Source of the DNA: Alteromonadaceae bacterium
Lineage (GTDB): Bacteria > Pseudomonadota > Gammaproteobacteria > Pseudomonadales > Oleiphilaceae
Direction: 5' to 3'
DNA: 19,927 nt
Assembly: GCA_013393545.1 (NCBI GenBank)
Contig: JABXHG010000013.1
Span: 1-19,927 of the forward strand
The notes under the pieces: generated by a model
What the model was told of the DNA's origin: nothing
The model's database searches: none
What the model saw: only the letters and a program-made list of their open reading frames with translations
Shown: positions 7,779-17,515 of the stretch, in pieces
How the letters are laid out: every line of letters begins with the position of its first letter
Position numbering within the stretch: the stretch's first letter is position 1
Program-made: the position numbers and the translations under genes

Positions 7779-8312
7779 ATGATGAATGTTTTCAGCTACT
7801 TCGGAAAAGCCGTGGATGCGTTGTCGAAAGCAGCTGCGCTGATCGGTGCATTACTGATCGTGCCGCTGATTGGTTCGTTGACCTATGAGGTCGTTAGCCG
7901 CTACATCCTGAACACGCCAACATTCTGGGCGTATGAAATGAGCTACATGTTCATGGGATCAACTTTTCTGTTGGGCATGGCGTACGCGCTGAAGGTCCGC
8001 CAACATGTCAACGTCGATATCTTTTATGGGATCTTGCCGCCACGAGGCAAAGCGACCATGGACATGATTGGCTTGGCAATATTGTTAGTGGCACTGATCT
8101 GGATCGTTGACGCGTTATTTCAGTATGCGCTGGAGGCATACGAGTACCAGGAAACCTCCGGCGCTTCAGGCTGGAATCCCGTGATCTGGCCGTTCCGAAC
8201 CGTCTGGGTTATCGGGTTCGGTATATTAACGGCGCAAACCGCCGTCGAGCTGGTGCGCTCCATTGCCATCCTAATTACGGGCGACGAGGGGCCGGAGGTG
8301 TGGCATGAGTGA
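7779..8312 (+). CDS. dctQ: TRAP transporter small membrane subunit
   Basis: DctQ is the four-helix inner-membrane subunit that works with DctM. Hydrophobic segments are visible at about residues 15-35, 45-65, 85-105 and 130-155 of the protein, and GSLTYEVVSRYILN and FWAYEMSYMFMG are typical of the family. The frame is open from a TTG at 7743, but the likely start is one of the two adjacent ATGs at 7779 and 7782 (MMNVFSYFGKAV), with only a weak AGGG upstream; the exact one cannot be decided. It is about 177 aa. It follows the dctP hairpin and overlaps dctM by 8 nt (ATGAGTGA), so the two membrane subunits are translationally coupled. Confidence 0.88.
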   Translation: MMNVFSYFGKAVDALSKAAALIGALLIVPLIGSLTYEVVSRYILNTPTFWAYEMSYMFMGSTFLLGMAYALKVRQHVNVDIFYGILPPRGKATMDMIGLAILLVALIWIVDALFQYALEAYEYQETSGASGWNPVIWPFRTVWVIGFGILTAQTAVELVRSIAILITGDEGPEVWHE

Positions 8313-9621
8313 ATACATCGGATTCTGGATGTTCCCGGTTCTCCTGATTTTCCTGTTGGGCGGTTTCCCCATTGCATTGTCGATGATTTCCACCGCGTTT
8401 ATTTTCGGTGTGATTCAGTTCGGCGGTTCTGCATCGTTCCAGCTGATTTCCCAGATTGATAGCGTCGCGGGCAATTCGGTGCTGGCCGCAGTACCGTTAT
8501 TTGTCTTCATGGGAGCCTTCCTGGAGAAAAGTGGCATCGCATCGAAGTTGCTTGAGGCTATTCATATCTGGACCTGGCGACTACCCGGAGGCATGGCCCT
8601 CAGCACTATAATTATGGGAGCTATCTTTGCTGCCATCAGTGGTGTAGTCGGTGCCACAGAAGCTGTGATTGGCTTACTAACTGTACCGGTTATGTTGAAA
8701 CATGCCTATGACAAGCGATTGATTTCCGGGACCGTGTGCGCAAGTGGGTCGCTAGGTACGGTAATTCCGCCTTCCATAACAGTGATCGTGCTGGGGCCGG
8801 TTGCCAACGTTTCGGTGGGTGAACTCTTTGCCGGTCTGCTGCTGCCTGGGCTGATAATGGCTGTGCTTTTCGGTCTTTACGTGGTCGGCATTGCCATTGC
8901 AAAGCCGGCTATGGCTCCACGCGCGATAGAGGGAAGCCCCGAGTATAGCCTTGGGCAGAAACTGAGAATAACTGCAGTGGCGCTAATTCCGCCTTCGATA
9001 CTTATCTTCGCCGTGCTCGGTAGCATCCTTATGGGCGTTGCCACACCCACGGAGGCAGCTGCATGGGGTGCACTGGGAGCGGTTGGTTTATCCGCTATCT
9101 ATCGCACGTTTACCTGGGACTTGTTCGGTAACGCCCTGATGAAAACCCTGCTTATTACTACAATGATCCTGCTCATTGTTCTGGGCGGCAGTATGTTTGC
9201 GGGTGTCTTCTTTGCATCAGGCGGGATGTTGGCAATCCAGACCCTGCTGAATGACCTGGGAATCCCAGCTTGGGGTGTGATTGCGTTAATTCTGCTTCTG
9301 ACATTCGGAGCTGGCTTTGTCCTTGACTTGATTTCGGTGGTGCTGATCGTCATCCCGATCGCCATGCCTCTGGTGCTGAACCTTGGCTTCGACCCTATTT
9401 GGTTCTGTGTTGCCTTCCTGGTGGTTCTGCAAACCAGCTACCTGACTCCACCCATGGCGCCATCGATCTTCTATCTTCGAGCAGTGGCGCCGCCGGAGAT
9501 CACCCTACGGCATATGTACAGCGGTGTTATTCCGTTCATCACCCTTCAGATCATTACCTTGGCGGTGGTGTTGGTATTCCCGGAGCTAGCAACTTGGTTG
9601 CCAGAAGTACTGCTGGGTTAA
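8305..9621 (+). CDS. dctM: TRAP transporter large membrane subunit
   Basis: DctM is the transport channel of the TRAP system and uses a sodium gradient in characterised cases. The 438-aa protein is hydrophobic throughout with many predicted membrane segments. Family landmarks include the start [49 protein letters not shown] and [17 protein letters not shown] near the C-terminus. Its ATG lies within the end of dctQ. No frameshift or missing part is seen, so the DctPQM transporter is complete. It is followed by a 76-nt gap with a strong palindrome before the aldehyde dehydrogenase. Confidence 0.93.
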   Translation: MSEYIGFWMFPVLLIFLLGGFPIALSMISTAFIFGVIQFGGSASFQLISQIDSVAGNSVLAAVPLFVFMGAFLEKSGIASKLLEAIHIWTWRLPGGMALSTIIMGAIFAAISGVVGATEAVIGLLTVPVMLKHAYDKRLISGTVCASGSLGTVIPPSITVIVLGPVANVSVGELFAGLLLPGLIMAVLFGLYVVGIAIAKPAMAPRAIEGSPEYSLGQKLRITAVALIPPSILIFAVLGSILMGVATPTEAAAWGALGAVGLSAIYRTFTWDLFGNALMKTLLITTMILLIVLGGSMFAGVFFASGGMLAIQTLLNDLGIPAWGVIALILLLTFGAGFVLDLISVVLIVIPIAMPLVLNLGFDPIWFCVAFLVVLQTSYLTPPMAPSIFYLRAVAPPEITLRHMYSGVIPFITLQIITLAVVLVFPELATWLPEVLLG

Positions 9622-9653
9622 ATGGCCGAGGCTAAACGTTGAAAATAATTCGA

Positions 9654-9677
9654 CCACCGGTGGCGATCCGCCACCGG
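9654..9677 (+). promoter_or_regulatory. Strong palindrome/hairpin upstream of the aldehyde dehydrogenase
   Basis: CCGGTGGCG (9657-9665) and CGCCACCGG (9669-9677) form a perfect 9-bp stem with a 3-nt loop. The left part is also a 10-bp DNA palindrome, CCACCGGTGG (9654-9663). No U-tract follows; the next element is the AAGGAG ribosome site at 9686-9691. It may be an mRNA-processing or stability element, or a protein-binding site, rather than a terminator. Confidence 0.45.
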
Positions 9678-9697
9678 AACATAAGAAGGAGATCATC

Positions 9698-11275
9698 ATG
9701 ACTGTATTAGGACATCAATTGATTGGTCAGATCAGCTACCGGGGTGATCAAGCTGCCCTTGAACCGATTGACCCTGCCACCAGAGAGCGCCTGGAGCCAG
9801 ACTTCCCCGGCGCCAGTAAAAGAGATATCGAACAAGCCTGCAGCCTGGCCCTGGAGGCCTTTGGTGAGTACCGCGAAACTTCTCTGGAAGCGCGAGCCAG
9901 CTTTCTCGAAACTATTGCCACGGAAATCGAGGCTCTTGGCCCTAGACTGATTGAGCGAGCGATGGCTGAAACTGGCCTACCGAAGAGCCGGATTGAAGGC
10001 GAACGTGGTCGTACCTGTGGTCAGCTCCGGTTGTTTGCCTCGGTAGTGCGTGACGGTGAGTGGCTGGACGTCAGGGTGGACCCGGCGCTGCCTGAGCGCC
10101 AGCCGATGCCCCGGCTTGACCTGCGCCAGCGGCACATTGCTGTCGGGCCAGTTGCGGTTTTCGGGGCTAGTAATTTCCCGCTAGCGTTCTCGGTTGCAGG
10201 CGGCGATACTGCATCCGCGCTGGCAGCAGGCTGCCCGGTGGTGGTCAAGGGCCACCCAGCCCACCCTGGCACATCGGAGTTGGTCGGCCGGGCAATCCAA
10301 CAAGCGGCCAAAGCCTGTCAGATGCCGAATGGCGTATTTTCACTGTTGTTCGGTGTCGGTAACGAGATCGGCCAGGCTCTGGTGGCGAACCCCTGCATCC
10401 GGGCGGTTGGCTTTACAGGATCGCGGCGTGGCGGGTTAGCCCTGACAGCGATTGCGCAACAGCGCAGCGTACCGATCCCGGTCTTCGCTGAAATGAGCAG
10501 CATTAACCCCGTATTTCTCCTGCCTGAAGCTGTTGCGACCCGGGCTAGCAGTATTGCCAAGGATTTTGCGGCATCCCTTAATATGGGCGCAGGTCAATTC
10601 TGCACCAACCCAGGGCTGATAATTGGCTGTCGCGGCAAAGCCCTTGACGCCTTCCAACAAGCTGCCACGGATGCCGTGGCGCAAGCGGATGCTCAGACCA
10701 TGCTGACACCGGATATACACGCAGCCTATACGCAGGGCATCGAGCGGTTGTCCGGCCATGCCGCTGTTCAGTGTCTAGCGAGTGGACAGCAAGGCGTAGC
10801 CTCCAACACCTGCCAACCCCAGTTGTTTTCCGCCCGAGCCAGCGATTTTCTCACAGATGAAACATTGCAACAGGAGGTTTTTGGGGCCGCGTCCTTGATT
10901 ATCGAGTGTGAGGGACTGGAGGAGATGCAGCGCGTTGCCGAGAGCCTCGAAGGACAGCTCACAGCCACTCTGCACATGGATGAGGACGACATGGGGGCTG
11001 CACAATCACTACTCCCAATATTGGAAACGAAGGTTGGCCGGATATTGGTCAATGGCTGGCCGACAGGTGTAGAAGTCTGCCATGCCATGGTTCATGGGGG
11101 GCCTTTCCCGGCCACCTCTGATAGCCGCACCACATCGGTAGGCAGCGCGGCTATTCGACGCTTTCTCCGGCCTGTATGTTATCAGAATTTCCCCGACGCC
11201 CTGCGCCCGCATGCCCTGAAGGAGGCAAACCCTTATAGGCTGCACCGCTTGTTGGATGGTGAGCGGGAAGCATAG
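9698..11275 (+). CDS. Aldehyde dehydrogenase, alpha-ketoglutarate-semialdehyde (KGSADH) type
   Basis: The 525-aa length and sequence pattern match the NADP-type 2,5-dioxopentanoate dehydrogenase branch, which oxidises 2-oxoglutarate semialdehyde to 2-oxoglutarate at the end of sugar-acid and hydroxyproline catabolism. Catalytic residues are visible: N159 in FGASNFP, K184 in [13 protein letters not shown], the glycine motif GFTGSRRGG (238-246), E265 in FAEMSSINP and nucleophile C302 in [10 protein letters not shown] good ribosome site (AAGGAG) sits 6 nt before the ATG. It is the last gene of the operon; the IS3 element begins 90 nt later. The substrate could be another short oxo-aldehyde, but an entry into the TCA cycle fits this context. 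Confidence in the family is high, in the exact substrate moderate. Confidence 0.87.
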   Translation: MTVLGHQLIGQISYRGDQAALEPIDPATRERLEPDFPGASKRDIEQACSLALEAFGEYRETSLEARASFLETIATEIEALGPRLIERAMAETGLPKSRIEGERGRTCGQLRLFASVVRDGEWLDVRVDPALPERQPMPRLDLRQRHIAVGPVAVFGASNFPLAFSVAGGDTASALAAGCPVVVKGHPAHPGTSELVGRAIQQAAKACQMPNGVFSLLFGVGNEIGQALVANPCIRAVGFTGSRRGGLALTAIAQQRSVPIPVFAEMSSINPVFLLPEAVATRASSIAKDFAASLNMGAGQFCTNPGLIIGCRGKALDAFQQAATDAVAQADAQTMLTPDIHAAYTQGIERLSGHAAVQCLASGQQGVASNTCQPQLFSARASDFLTDETLQQEVFGAASLIIECEGLEEMQRVAESLEGQLTATLHMDEDDMGAAQSLLPILETKVGRILVNGWPTGVEVCHAMVHGGPFPATSDSRTTSVGSAAIRRFLRPVCYQNFPDALRPHALKEANPYRLHRLLDGEREA

Positions 11276-11432
11276 ATGTGACAAGCTAGGGTGATGGGCC
11301 CGGCCGCTAGAGCGTGCCGAGCAGATAAAAAGCACGATTTAGCGGCACTTTCCATTTACTGTATTTGTAGTGGTTCAATGATTCCGGACACCAACGTAGG
11401 TGGTAAGATTACCACCATAAACGAGGTGTCTG

Positions 11433-12595
<1,163 letters not shown>

Positions 12596-12677
12596 CCACT
12601 ACAATTATATACGAATGAACCTATGCGCAAGCTGGAAACCATTTATTCGAGAGTTTGAATTCATTGAGGAAACAAAG

Positions 12678-13301
12678 TTGACTAAGATGGGCAAGAAACT
12701 TAACAAAAACGAAATATCTCGTGAACGCAGCATGAATCGGTTGATACAGGCTGCATTCGAATTGTTTGTGATACGCGGATACCATGCCACCAGCCTGGAG
12801 GCTATTTCATCAAAAGCCGGCCTCACTAAAGGCTCGGTTTATTTTTACTTTGGCAGCAAGGAAAAGCTGATCCTGCACATGTTTGAAGTTCTTCGTGAGG
12901 ATCTTGTGGATGGTCTGGTGGCCACTCTGAGAAATCCTGTCGGCAGCCATGTGGACCGCATCATCCGCTATATCCACAAGGGTGCTGATTTTGGCGCGGA
13001 ACGGCCCAACGAGCTGCTCTTCATGATCCAGATAGCCATCGAATTCGCTCGCCAGGAGAATTTCATCGCCACGGCAATCAGGGAGCTATACGGAGATGTA
13101 CACGCCGCTGTCGAGGCAGTGGTCAGCGAGGCCCAGGCCGTTGGTTCGATGTCGTCAGACATTGACGCACGCTCGTTCGCCTCCATGATCGTGGCGGTCC
13201 ACGATGGCATGATGCTGGAGTGGCACCTGCATGGCGCTGAAATTAGCGGCCCCGATCTCGTCAAAAATGTGCGGCGCATGTTGTTGAACGGTATCGGCTA
13301 A
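12678..13301 (+). CDS. TetR/AcrR-family transcriptional regulator
   Basis: The protein is a TetR-type one-component repressor of about 207 aa. The N-terminal helix-turn-helix is clear: AFELFVIRGYHATSLEAISS, then KAGLTKGSVYFYFGSKEKLI. The C-terminal two-thirds would bind a small ligand, possibly an acyl-CoA given its neighbours. The start is probably the TTG at 12678, because GAGGA at 12666-12670 is 7 nt upstream; the ATG at 12687 lacks a well-placed ribosome site. The frame is open back into the IS3 element at 12534, which is not natural gene sequence. IS3 inserted only about 75 bp upstream of this start and probably altered the native promoter. It ends 30 nt from the convergent ligase gene and likely controls the divergent promoters at 15002-15129. 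Confidence 0.9.
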   Translation: MTKMGKKLNKNEISRERSMNRLIQAAFELFVIRGYHATSLEAISSKAGLTKGSVYFYFGSKEKLILHMFEVLREDLVDGLVATLRNPVGSHVDRIIRYIHKGADFGAERPNELLFMIQIAIEFARQENFIATAIRELYGDVHAAVEAVVSEAQAVGSMSSDIDARSFASMIVAVHDGMMLEWHLHGAEISGPDLVKNVRRMLLNGIG

Positions 13302-13330
13302 GCTATCCCATTGGGTTTACCTAATGCTGT

Positions 13331-13347
13331 TTATCTCTGGGAGATAA
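13331..13347. terminator. Hairpin between convergent tetR and ligase genes
   Basis: TTATCTC (13331-13337) pairs with GAGATAA (13341-13347) around TGG, in the 3' overlap zone of the two convergent genes; it includes the ligase stop codon. No strong U-run follows on either strand, so it is a weak candidate for a shared terminator. Confidence 0.3.
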
Positions 13348-15001
13348 GCTCCTTTAGGCTGACGCCGGCGCCTTTGCGGTCCCAGGTGCTGATTTGAATG
13401 CCGCGCTGTGATAGCTGCTTTTTCTTCACCTTGTTGGTGGGTGTTCTCGGTAGTTCGTCGATGATTTCTATATAGCGTGGCACCATGAAATGGGGCAGTG
13501 CGCGTGCCAGGAAACTCAACAGCGCCGGTGGTTCAACTACTGCGTCCTCCATGGTTACGATATAAACCAGAATATCGTCGTCGTTCTCATAGCCCGACGG
13601 AACACCCACCGCCACGCATTCCTTCACACCAGGAAAGTCTGCCACTGCAGCTTCGATATCAAACGAGGAGATATTCTCCGCCCGGCGGCGGATGCGGTCG
13701 CCTTTGCGATCAATGTAGAACATGTTGCCGCTGTTATCCCTGAAGGCGATATCTCCGGTATGAAACCAAAGGTTTCGCCACGCATTCACCGTTTCCTCCG
13801 GCATACCCATGTAGTACAACATGGTCGTCCAGGGGTGCCGGGGCCTGACCACGATTTCACCTGCGGTGCCGTCCGGTACCGGCCGGTCAGTTTCCGGATC
13901 GACGACTTCCACGTCATACCAGTCGGTTAACACTTTGCCGCACGAGCCGGCTACCTCCGGGCGTTGCCGCGACGTCCAACATGGGCAGCCAACTTCACTC
14001 ATTCCCCACATTTCAATACCTTTGACCCCAAACCGCTCTAAGAAGGCGTGGCCATGGCGTTTTGGCAATGGGCAGCACATGAGGCGTGTAAGAAAGTTGT
14101 CTGAATCTTCCTGTCGTGCTGGTTCTGCCTGGATCATTTCGATCATAGGTCCATGGGCAATGCTTAAAGTTGCTTCACTTTCCCGGATACGATCCAGCCA
14201 GCTTTTAGCGTCAAACTTTCGATCAAGAACCAATGTTCCGCCAGCCGCAAAGATGGCGAGCACTCCCATGAACTTGCCGGCAATGTGAAACAACGGGTGT
14301 GCACTGTAGAACACGTCAGACGCGGTCATGTCGGTTTCCACAGCCGTGGTGTGGGCCAACAGGCAGATATGGCCATGGGGCATTACCACACCCTTGGCAG
14401 GACCGGTGGTGCCAGATGTGAACACCACGGACGCCGCATCGGCGGGCTGGATCTCTGGCCATGGCTTTTTCCGTGGTGTTGGCTTGGCGATGACTTCATG
14501 GTGATGTGATACGCCGATACCACCTTTGAGCAAGTCGGTAGGCTTAGCTTCCGAGTTGTCGATAACGACTAGCTGCCGGACGCCGGAAAAGTCCCAGGTA
14601 AGCTCGTCAATGTACGGAAATAGATCAGCGTCGCTGACAATCAGGCTGGGCTTGGCCAAGTTGAGGACGTGGGCCAGCGAGTTGCCGCGGTAGCCGGTAT
14701 TTGCCGAAACATCGACTGCGCCGACCAGGGCTGCGGCCATCCAGGCGTGCAGTGCAGCAATACTATTGGCGGCAAATATGAGGATACGATCACCTGGCCC
14801 GACGCCTACCTCAAGGAAATGCGCCGCTAGAGCTTCGGCATGGGTCATGAACTGGCTATACGTTTCCTGATTACCCGACACCTCGCGGACGAAAACTGCC
14901 TCGGGTGAGGCCTCCACACGCCGTGCAGCTACTTGAGGTAATGTCCACTCAGAGAGCGAATCGGGTATTGCGGATGCAGGTATTTGTTTTTGTAAAACCA
15001 T
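13331..15001 (-). CDS. Acyl-CoA synthetase (AMP-forming), CaiC-like
   Basis: This adenylate-forming ligase activates a carboxylic acid to its CoA thioester. It is 556 aa. Core motifs are present: the P-loop-like VFTSGTTGPAKG (about 193-204), MWGMSEVG (331-338), WFHTGDIAF with D417, the hinge region YIDRKGDRIRRRAENIS (429-445) and the C-terminal RTPTNKVKKKQL with the catalytic-lysine position. GEIVVRPRHPWTTMLYYMGM (381-400) and the hinge motif recall crotonobetaine/carnitine-CoA ligases. The hinge reads DRKGD and AEN where relatives often have KD and GEN, small deviations that may matter. ATG at 15001 has GGAG 7 nt upstream. It is transcribed away from the CoA-transferase gene; its promoter contains a TetR-type half-site. 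Confidence 0.9.
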   Translation of the reverse strand: MVLQKQIPASAIPDSLSEWTLPQVAARRVEASPEAVFVREVSGNQETYSQFMTHAEALAAHFLEVGVGPGDRILIFAANSIAALHAWMAAALVGAVDVSANTGYRGNSLAHVLNLAKPSLIVSDADLFPYIDELTWDFSGVRQLVVIDNSEAKPTDLLKGGIGVSHHHEVIAKPTPRKKPWPEIQPADAASVVFTSGTTGPAKGVVMPHGHICLLAHTTAVETDMTASDVFYSAHPLFHIAGKFMGVLAIFAAGGTLVLDRKFDAKSWLDRIRESEATLSIAHGPMIEMIQAEPARQEDSDNFLTRLMCCPLPKRHGHAFLERFGVKGIEMWGMSEVGCPCWTSRQRPEVAGSCGKVLTDWYDVEVVDPETDRPVPDGTAGEIVVRPRHPWTTMLYYMGMPEETVNAWRNLWFHTGDIAFRDNSGNMFYIDRKGDRIRRRAENISSFDIEAAVADFPGVKECVAVGVPSGYENDDDILVYIVTMEDAVVEPPALLSFLARALPHFMVPRYIEIIDELPRTPTNKVKKKQLSQRGIQISTWDRKGAGVSLKELISQR

Positions 15002-15033
15002 AAAGCGTCTCCGGCCATTGTGGCGTGCCTTGA

Positions 15034-15062
15034 GGTATAAATTACCGGTCAGTACTTGTCAA
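15034..15062 (-). promoter_or_regulatory. Promoter of the CaiC-like ligase with an embedded operator
   Basis: On the minus strand TTGACA (15062-15057) and TATACC (15039-15034) are separated by exactly 17 nt, a near-consensus sigma70 promoter. The spacer contains TACTGACCGGTA, so a bound TetR protein there would block RNA polymerase. Confidence 0.65.
15040..15053. promoter_or_regulatory. Putative TetR operator 1
   Basis: AATTACCGGTCAGT matches 12 of 14 positions of the palindrome ACTGACCGGTCAGT that occurs exactly at 17476-17489. It lies inside the ligase promoter spacer and just upstream of the opposite promoter's -35, a good place to repress both directions. That the neighbouring TetR protein binds it is inference. 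Confidence 0.55.
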
Positions 15063-15084
15063 ACCAGTTTGTGTATATTATTAA
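15056..15084 (+). promoter_or_regulatory. Candidate promoter of the caiB-like/GH88 transcript
   Basis: TTGTCA (15056-15061), a 17-nt AT-rich spacer and TATTAA (15079-15084) point towards the CoA-transferase gene. It overlaps the ligase -35 on the other strand, so the two promoters are back to back. The -10 could be shifted a few bases within the AT-rich run. Confidence 0.45.
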
Positions 15085-15087
15085 AAT

Positions 15088-15101
15088 ACTATACGGTCAG
15101 T
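15088..15101. promoter_or_regulatory. Putative TetR operator 2
   Basis: ACTATACGGTCAGT matches 11 of 14 positions of ACTGACCGGTCAGT, with a perfect CGGTCAGT half. It sits just downstream of the candidate plus-strand promoter, near the expected transcription start. It shares the nonamer CGGTCAGTA with operator 1, 47 bp away centre to centre (48 bp start to start). Confidence 0.5.
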
Positions 15102-15129
15102 AAGTAAAATGGAATGATGGAGGAAGCCA

Positions 15130-16305
15130 ATGAAACCACTTTCTGGGGTCACCGTGCTAGAGCTTGGCATGGTTATGCAGGTGCCACTTGCCGGGCAGAT
15201 GCTTGGGGATTACGGCGCCGACGTGATTAAGATTGAACGGCCGCCCCGAGGCGATATTATGCGGGACCTCGACGAGGTCGGCACCGCCCGCAAAGATATG
15301 AGCTGCTATTACGCTGCGGTTGGTTGTAATAAGCGGACCCTGTGCCTCGACCTCAAGCAGGATGAAGGCCGCGAAGTCCTTGGCAAGCTGATTGATAAAG
15401 CCGACGTGCTGATTCATAACTTTCGGCCCGGTGCCATGGAGCGACTCGGCTTTGGTTACGAGGAAGTTTCTAAGCGCAATCCCCGGCTGGTGTATGCGGT
15501 TGGTTACGCCTTTGGCGCAAAGGGCCCGTTATCAGGTATGCCGGGCCAGGATATGCTGGCGCAGTCTCTCAGCGGCTTTGCCATGAATGGGGTTGAGTCC
15601 GGTGGTCGCCCCCGCCTTACTGCTACCCCGACGGTCGACTATGCCACGGCGGCATCGTTATCGCAGGGAGTGCTGGCGGCCCTCATGGGCCGGGAACGTA
15701 CCGGCAAGGGCGATCTGGTCACCACCTCTCTGTTTGATGTCGCCATTGCGATGCAAATGCTTGAGACGTCCAGTCGCGCAATGTACGGCTACCGCACCGA
15801 TTGGGTTCAGTACGCCATGCTCTTCAAGACCCAGGACGGCTGGATCACTGTTCTCACGTTATTTCGGGACAATCCCCTGCAACTGATGTGCAAGGCGTTT
15901 AACGAAGAGGACATGAGTTGGGACCCGCTGTTGGCCAATGCAACCCTGCAACGCAAAAACGTCGGCCTGGTACAGGAAAAATTCGGGCCGGTAATGGAGC
16001 GTTATACCACTGACGAATGTGTAGAGCGGTTATCTAAAACCGACATCCTCTGTGCCCCGGTGATGGATCTGGATGACACCCTGAGACACCCGCAAACCCG
16101 GCAAAACGATATTTTGCGGGAGGTGGACATCCCCGGCCACGGACCCGTTCAACTGATTGGCAACCCTGTAAAACTGGCGGGCCAGGGTAAAGAAAGGCCA
16201 CGGCCACCGGCCGCTCTAGGCGAATTTTCGAGTGAGATTCTAAGTGACTTCGGATATTCCGAAAGTGAAATCAGGGATTTTCAGGCGCGCGGCATCGTTA
16301 GCTGA
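15130..16305 (+). CDS. Family III CoA-transferase, CaiB/FRC-like
   Basis: The 391-aa protein belongs to the CaiB/BaiF superfamily. The start LSGVTVLELGMVMQVPLAGQ and YGADVIKIERPPRGD are typical. PGQDMLAQSLSGF places Asp141 at the catalytic aspartate position (Asp169 in FRC and CaiB), which forms the acyl-enzyme anhydride, and the racemase His is absent. It therefore likely moves CoA between two carboxylic acids. GGAGGA at 15119-15124 precedes the ATG. It is divergent from the CaiC-like ligase and 34 nt ahead of the GH88-like gene, so those two form an operon. Having both a ligase and a transferase allows priming by ATP and later CoA recycling, as in carnitine metabolism; the real substrate is unknown. 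Confidence 0.88.
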   Translation: MKPLSGVTVLELGMVMQVPLAGQMLGDYGADVIKIERPPRGDIMRDLDEVGTARKDMSCYYAAVGCNKRTLCLDLKQDEGREVLGKLIDKADVLIHNFRPGAMERLGFGYEEVSKRNPRLVYAVGYAFGAKGPLSGMPGQDMLAQSLSGFAMNGVESGGRPRLTATPTVDYATAASLSQGVLAALMGRERTGKGDLVTTSLFDVAIAMQMLETSSRAMYGYRTDWVQYAMLFKTQDGWITVLTLFRDNPLQLMCKAFNEEDMSWDPLLANATLQRKNVGLVQEKFGPVMERYTTDECVERLSKTDILCAPVMDLDDTLRHPQTRQNDILREVDIPGHGPVQLIGNPVKLAGQGKERPRPPAALGEFSSEILSDFGYSESEIRDFQARGIVS

Positions 16306-16339
16306 TTGGCAAGCAAAAAGAACCGAGAGGTATTAAATA

Positions 16340-17515
16340 ATGAACGAAAAGTCTACATACACCAGTGATGAAAAACGCTTGTTTGACCAAACTATTGAAG
16401 GACTGACTGAACGGGCGCGTCAAACGCTTAAGCAACCGTTAACGGGGTTCCCTCACTACGCCGACACGAAGACCGGTGAGTGGACTACCACGGTAGATGG
16501 TTTCTGGACAGGAGGATTCTGGCCCGGCGTACTCTGGCTGAGCGGATATTATTCCGGCGATTCGTCACTATGGGAAGCGGCCGAGGAGTGGGTGGAACGT
16601 CTAGAACCGAGGGTCGACTCTGATTCGGTGTTTCGGGGCTTCCTGTTCTATTTCGGATGTTCTGTCGGGGCAGATCTTGCGGATAGCAGGAAAGCCGAGA
16701 CCTTGGCGTTAGACGCTGCCAGGAGTCTCTGCGCTACCTTTCGCCCCAATATCGGTCTGATGCCCCTGGGCACAACGGCGGAGGAAGCTCATACAGTCGG
16801 GGAGAATGAAACTAACATCGACAGCTTATCAGCCAGCCTGGTTTTGGCTTGGGCTGCGGAGAAGACTGGCGACGATAAATTCAGGGATGTGGCCATCCGC
16901 CATGCCCTGACCAACGCCGACTTTTGCGTACGCGACGATGGCTCAGTATGCCAATCCGCTAGCTTTGACAACCAGACCGGGAAGTTGATCAAAACCTATA
17001 CCCATAAGGGCTACGGCCCGAACTCTACCTGGGGCCGTGCTCAGGCTTGGGCTATGATGAGCTACGCTTATCTATCGGCACTGTATCCGGAGAATCGTGA
17101 AATCCGTGACTACGCCGAAAAAGTCTGCGGATGGTGGACTCAGAATGTACCCGATGACGGGGTGGCCTACTGGGATTTCGATGCGCCCCAGGAAGCCGAC
17201 ACTCCGAAGGACACCTCTGCCACCTCCATCGCCTGCTATGCCCTGCTGACACTGGCTACCGTCCTTGATGACCGCGAAACCGCGCAGGATTATCAACGCA
17301 AGGCTCGTAACACCGTCAAGACCCTTTGTCGTGACTATGTTGTGGCCGCGCCAGGGAGCACTGGTACCATCCCGCCCGCTATGCTAACACGAGGCTGCTT
17401 CGACCCAATGCGCGGTGTCGCCATTGAGCATGAGCTGATCTGGGGCGACTACTTTCTGCTGCACTGTTTGGGTATACTGACCGGTCAGTTATCTACCAAC
17501 AAACCAGATGAATAA
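16340..17515 (+). CDS. GH88-family (unsaturated glucuronyl hydrolase-like) protein
   Basis: This is an alpha/alpha-barrel protein of 391 aa. Landmarks of GH88 are DGFWTGGFWPGVLWL (residues 53-67), NETNIDSLSASLVLAWA (157-172), YTHKGYGPNSTWGRAQAWAM (220-239), VAYWDFDAP, DTSATSIACYALL and WGDYFLLHCL. D161 aligns with the acid/base Asp149 of Bacillus UGL. The segment that should read THDLGFLF reads VFRGFLFY here (97-104), so the second catalytic Asp (Asp88) appears replaced, by F98 in a gap-free alignment from memory. No signal peptide is visible, so it is cytoplasmic. GAGG lies 9 nt before the ATG. Known GH88 enzymes hydrate delta-4,5-unsaturated uronides; here the changed site and the acyl-CoA context make another substrate or a lost activity possible. 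Confidence 0.82.
   Translation: MNEKSTYTSDEKRLFDQTIEGLTERARQTLKQPLTGFPHYADTKTGEWTTTVDGFWTGGFWPGVLWLSGYYSGDSSLWEAAEEWVERLEPRVDSDSVFRGFLFYFGCSVGADLADSRKAETLALDAARSLCATFRPNIGLMPLGTTAEEAHTVGENETNIDSLSASLVLAWAAEKTGDDKFRDVAIRHALTNADFCVRDDGSVCQSASFDNQTGKLIKTYTHKGYGPNSTWGRAQAWAMMSYAYLSALYPENREIRDYAEKVCGWWTQNVPDDGVAYWDFDAPQEADTPKDTSATSIACYALLTLATVLDDRETAQDYQRKARNTVKTLCRDYVVAAPGSTGTIPPAMLTRGCFDPMRGVAIEHELIWGDYFLLHCLGILTGQLSTNKPDE
17476..17489. promoter_or_regulatory. Perfect 14-bp palindrome resembling a TetR operator
   Basis: ACTGACCGGTCAGT is fully self-complementary and contains the CGGTCAGT half-site seen twice between the divergent genes. It lies in the last codons of the GH88-like gene (encoding LTGQ). 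It could control a downstream gene that was lost, or be chance. The half-site also occurs inside the ligase gene at 13884-13891, which shows that chance copies exist. Confidence 0.35.

Noticed and set aside
13884..13891. CGGTCAGT half-site inside the ligase coding region
   Set aside because: It is a lone half-site in a coding sequence with no promoter nearby, best taken as chance; it is used as a caution for the other operator calls.
13490..13930. Plus-strand frame of 146 aa inside the ligase gene
   Set aside because: The ligase has all its family motifs on the other strand; this frame has no family features.
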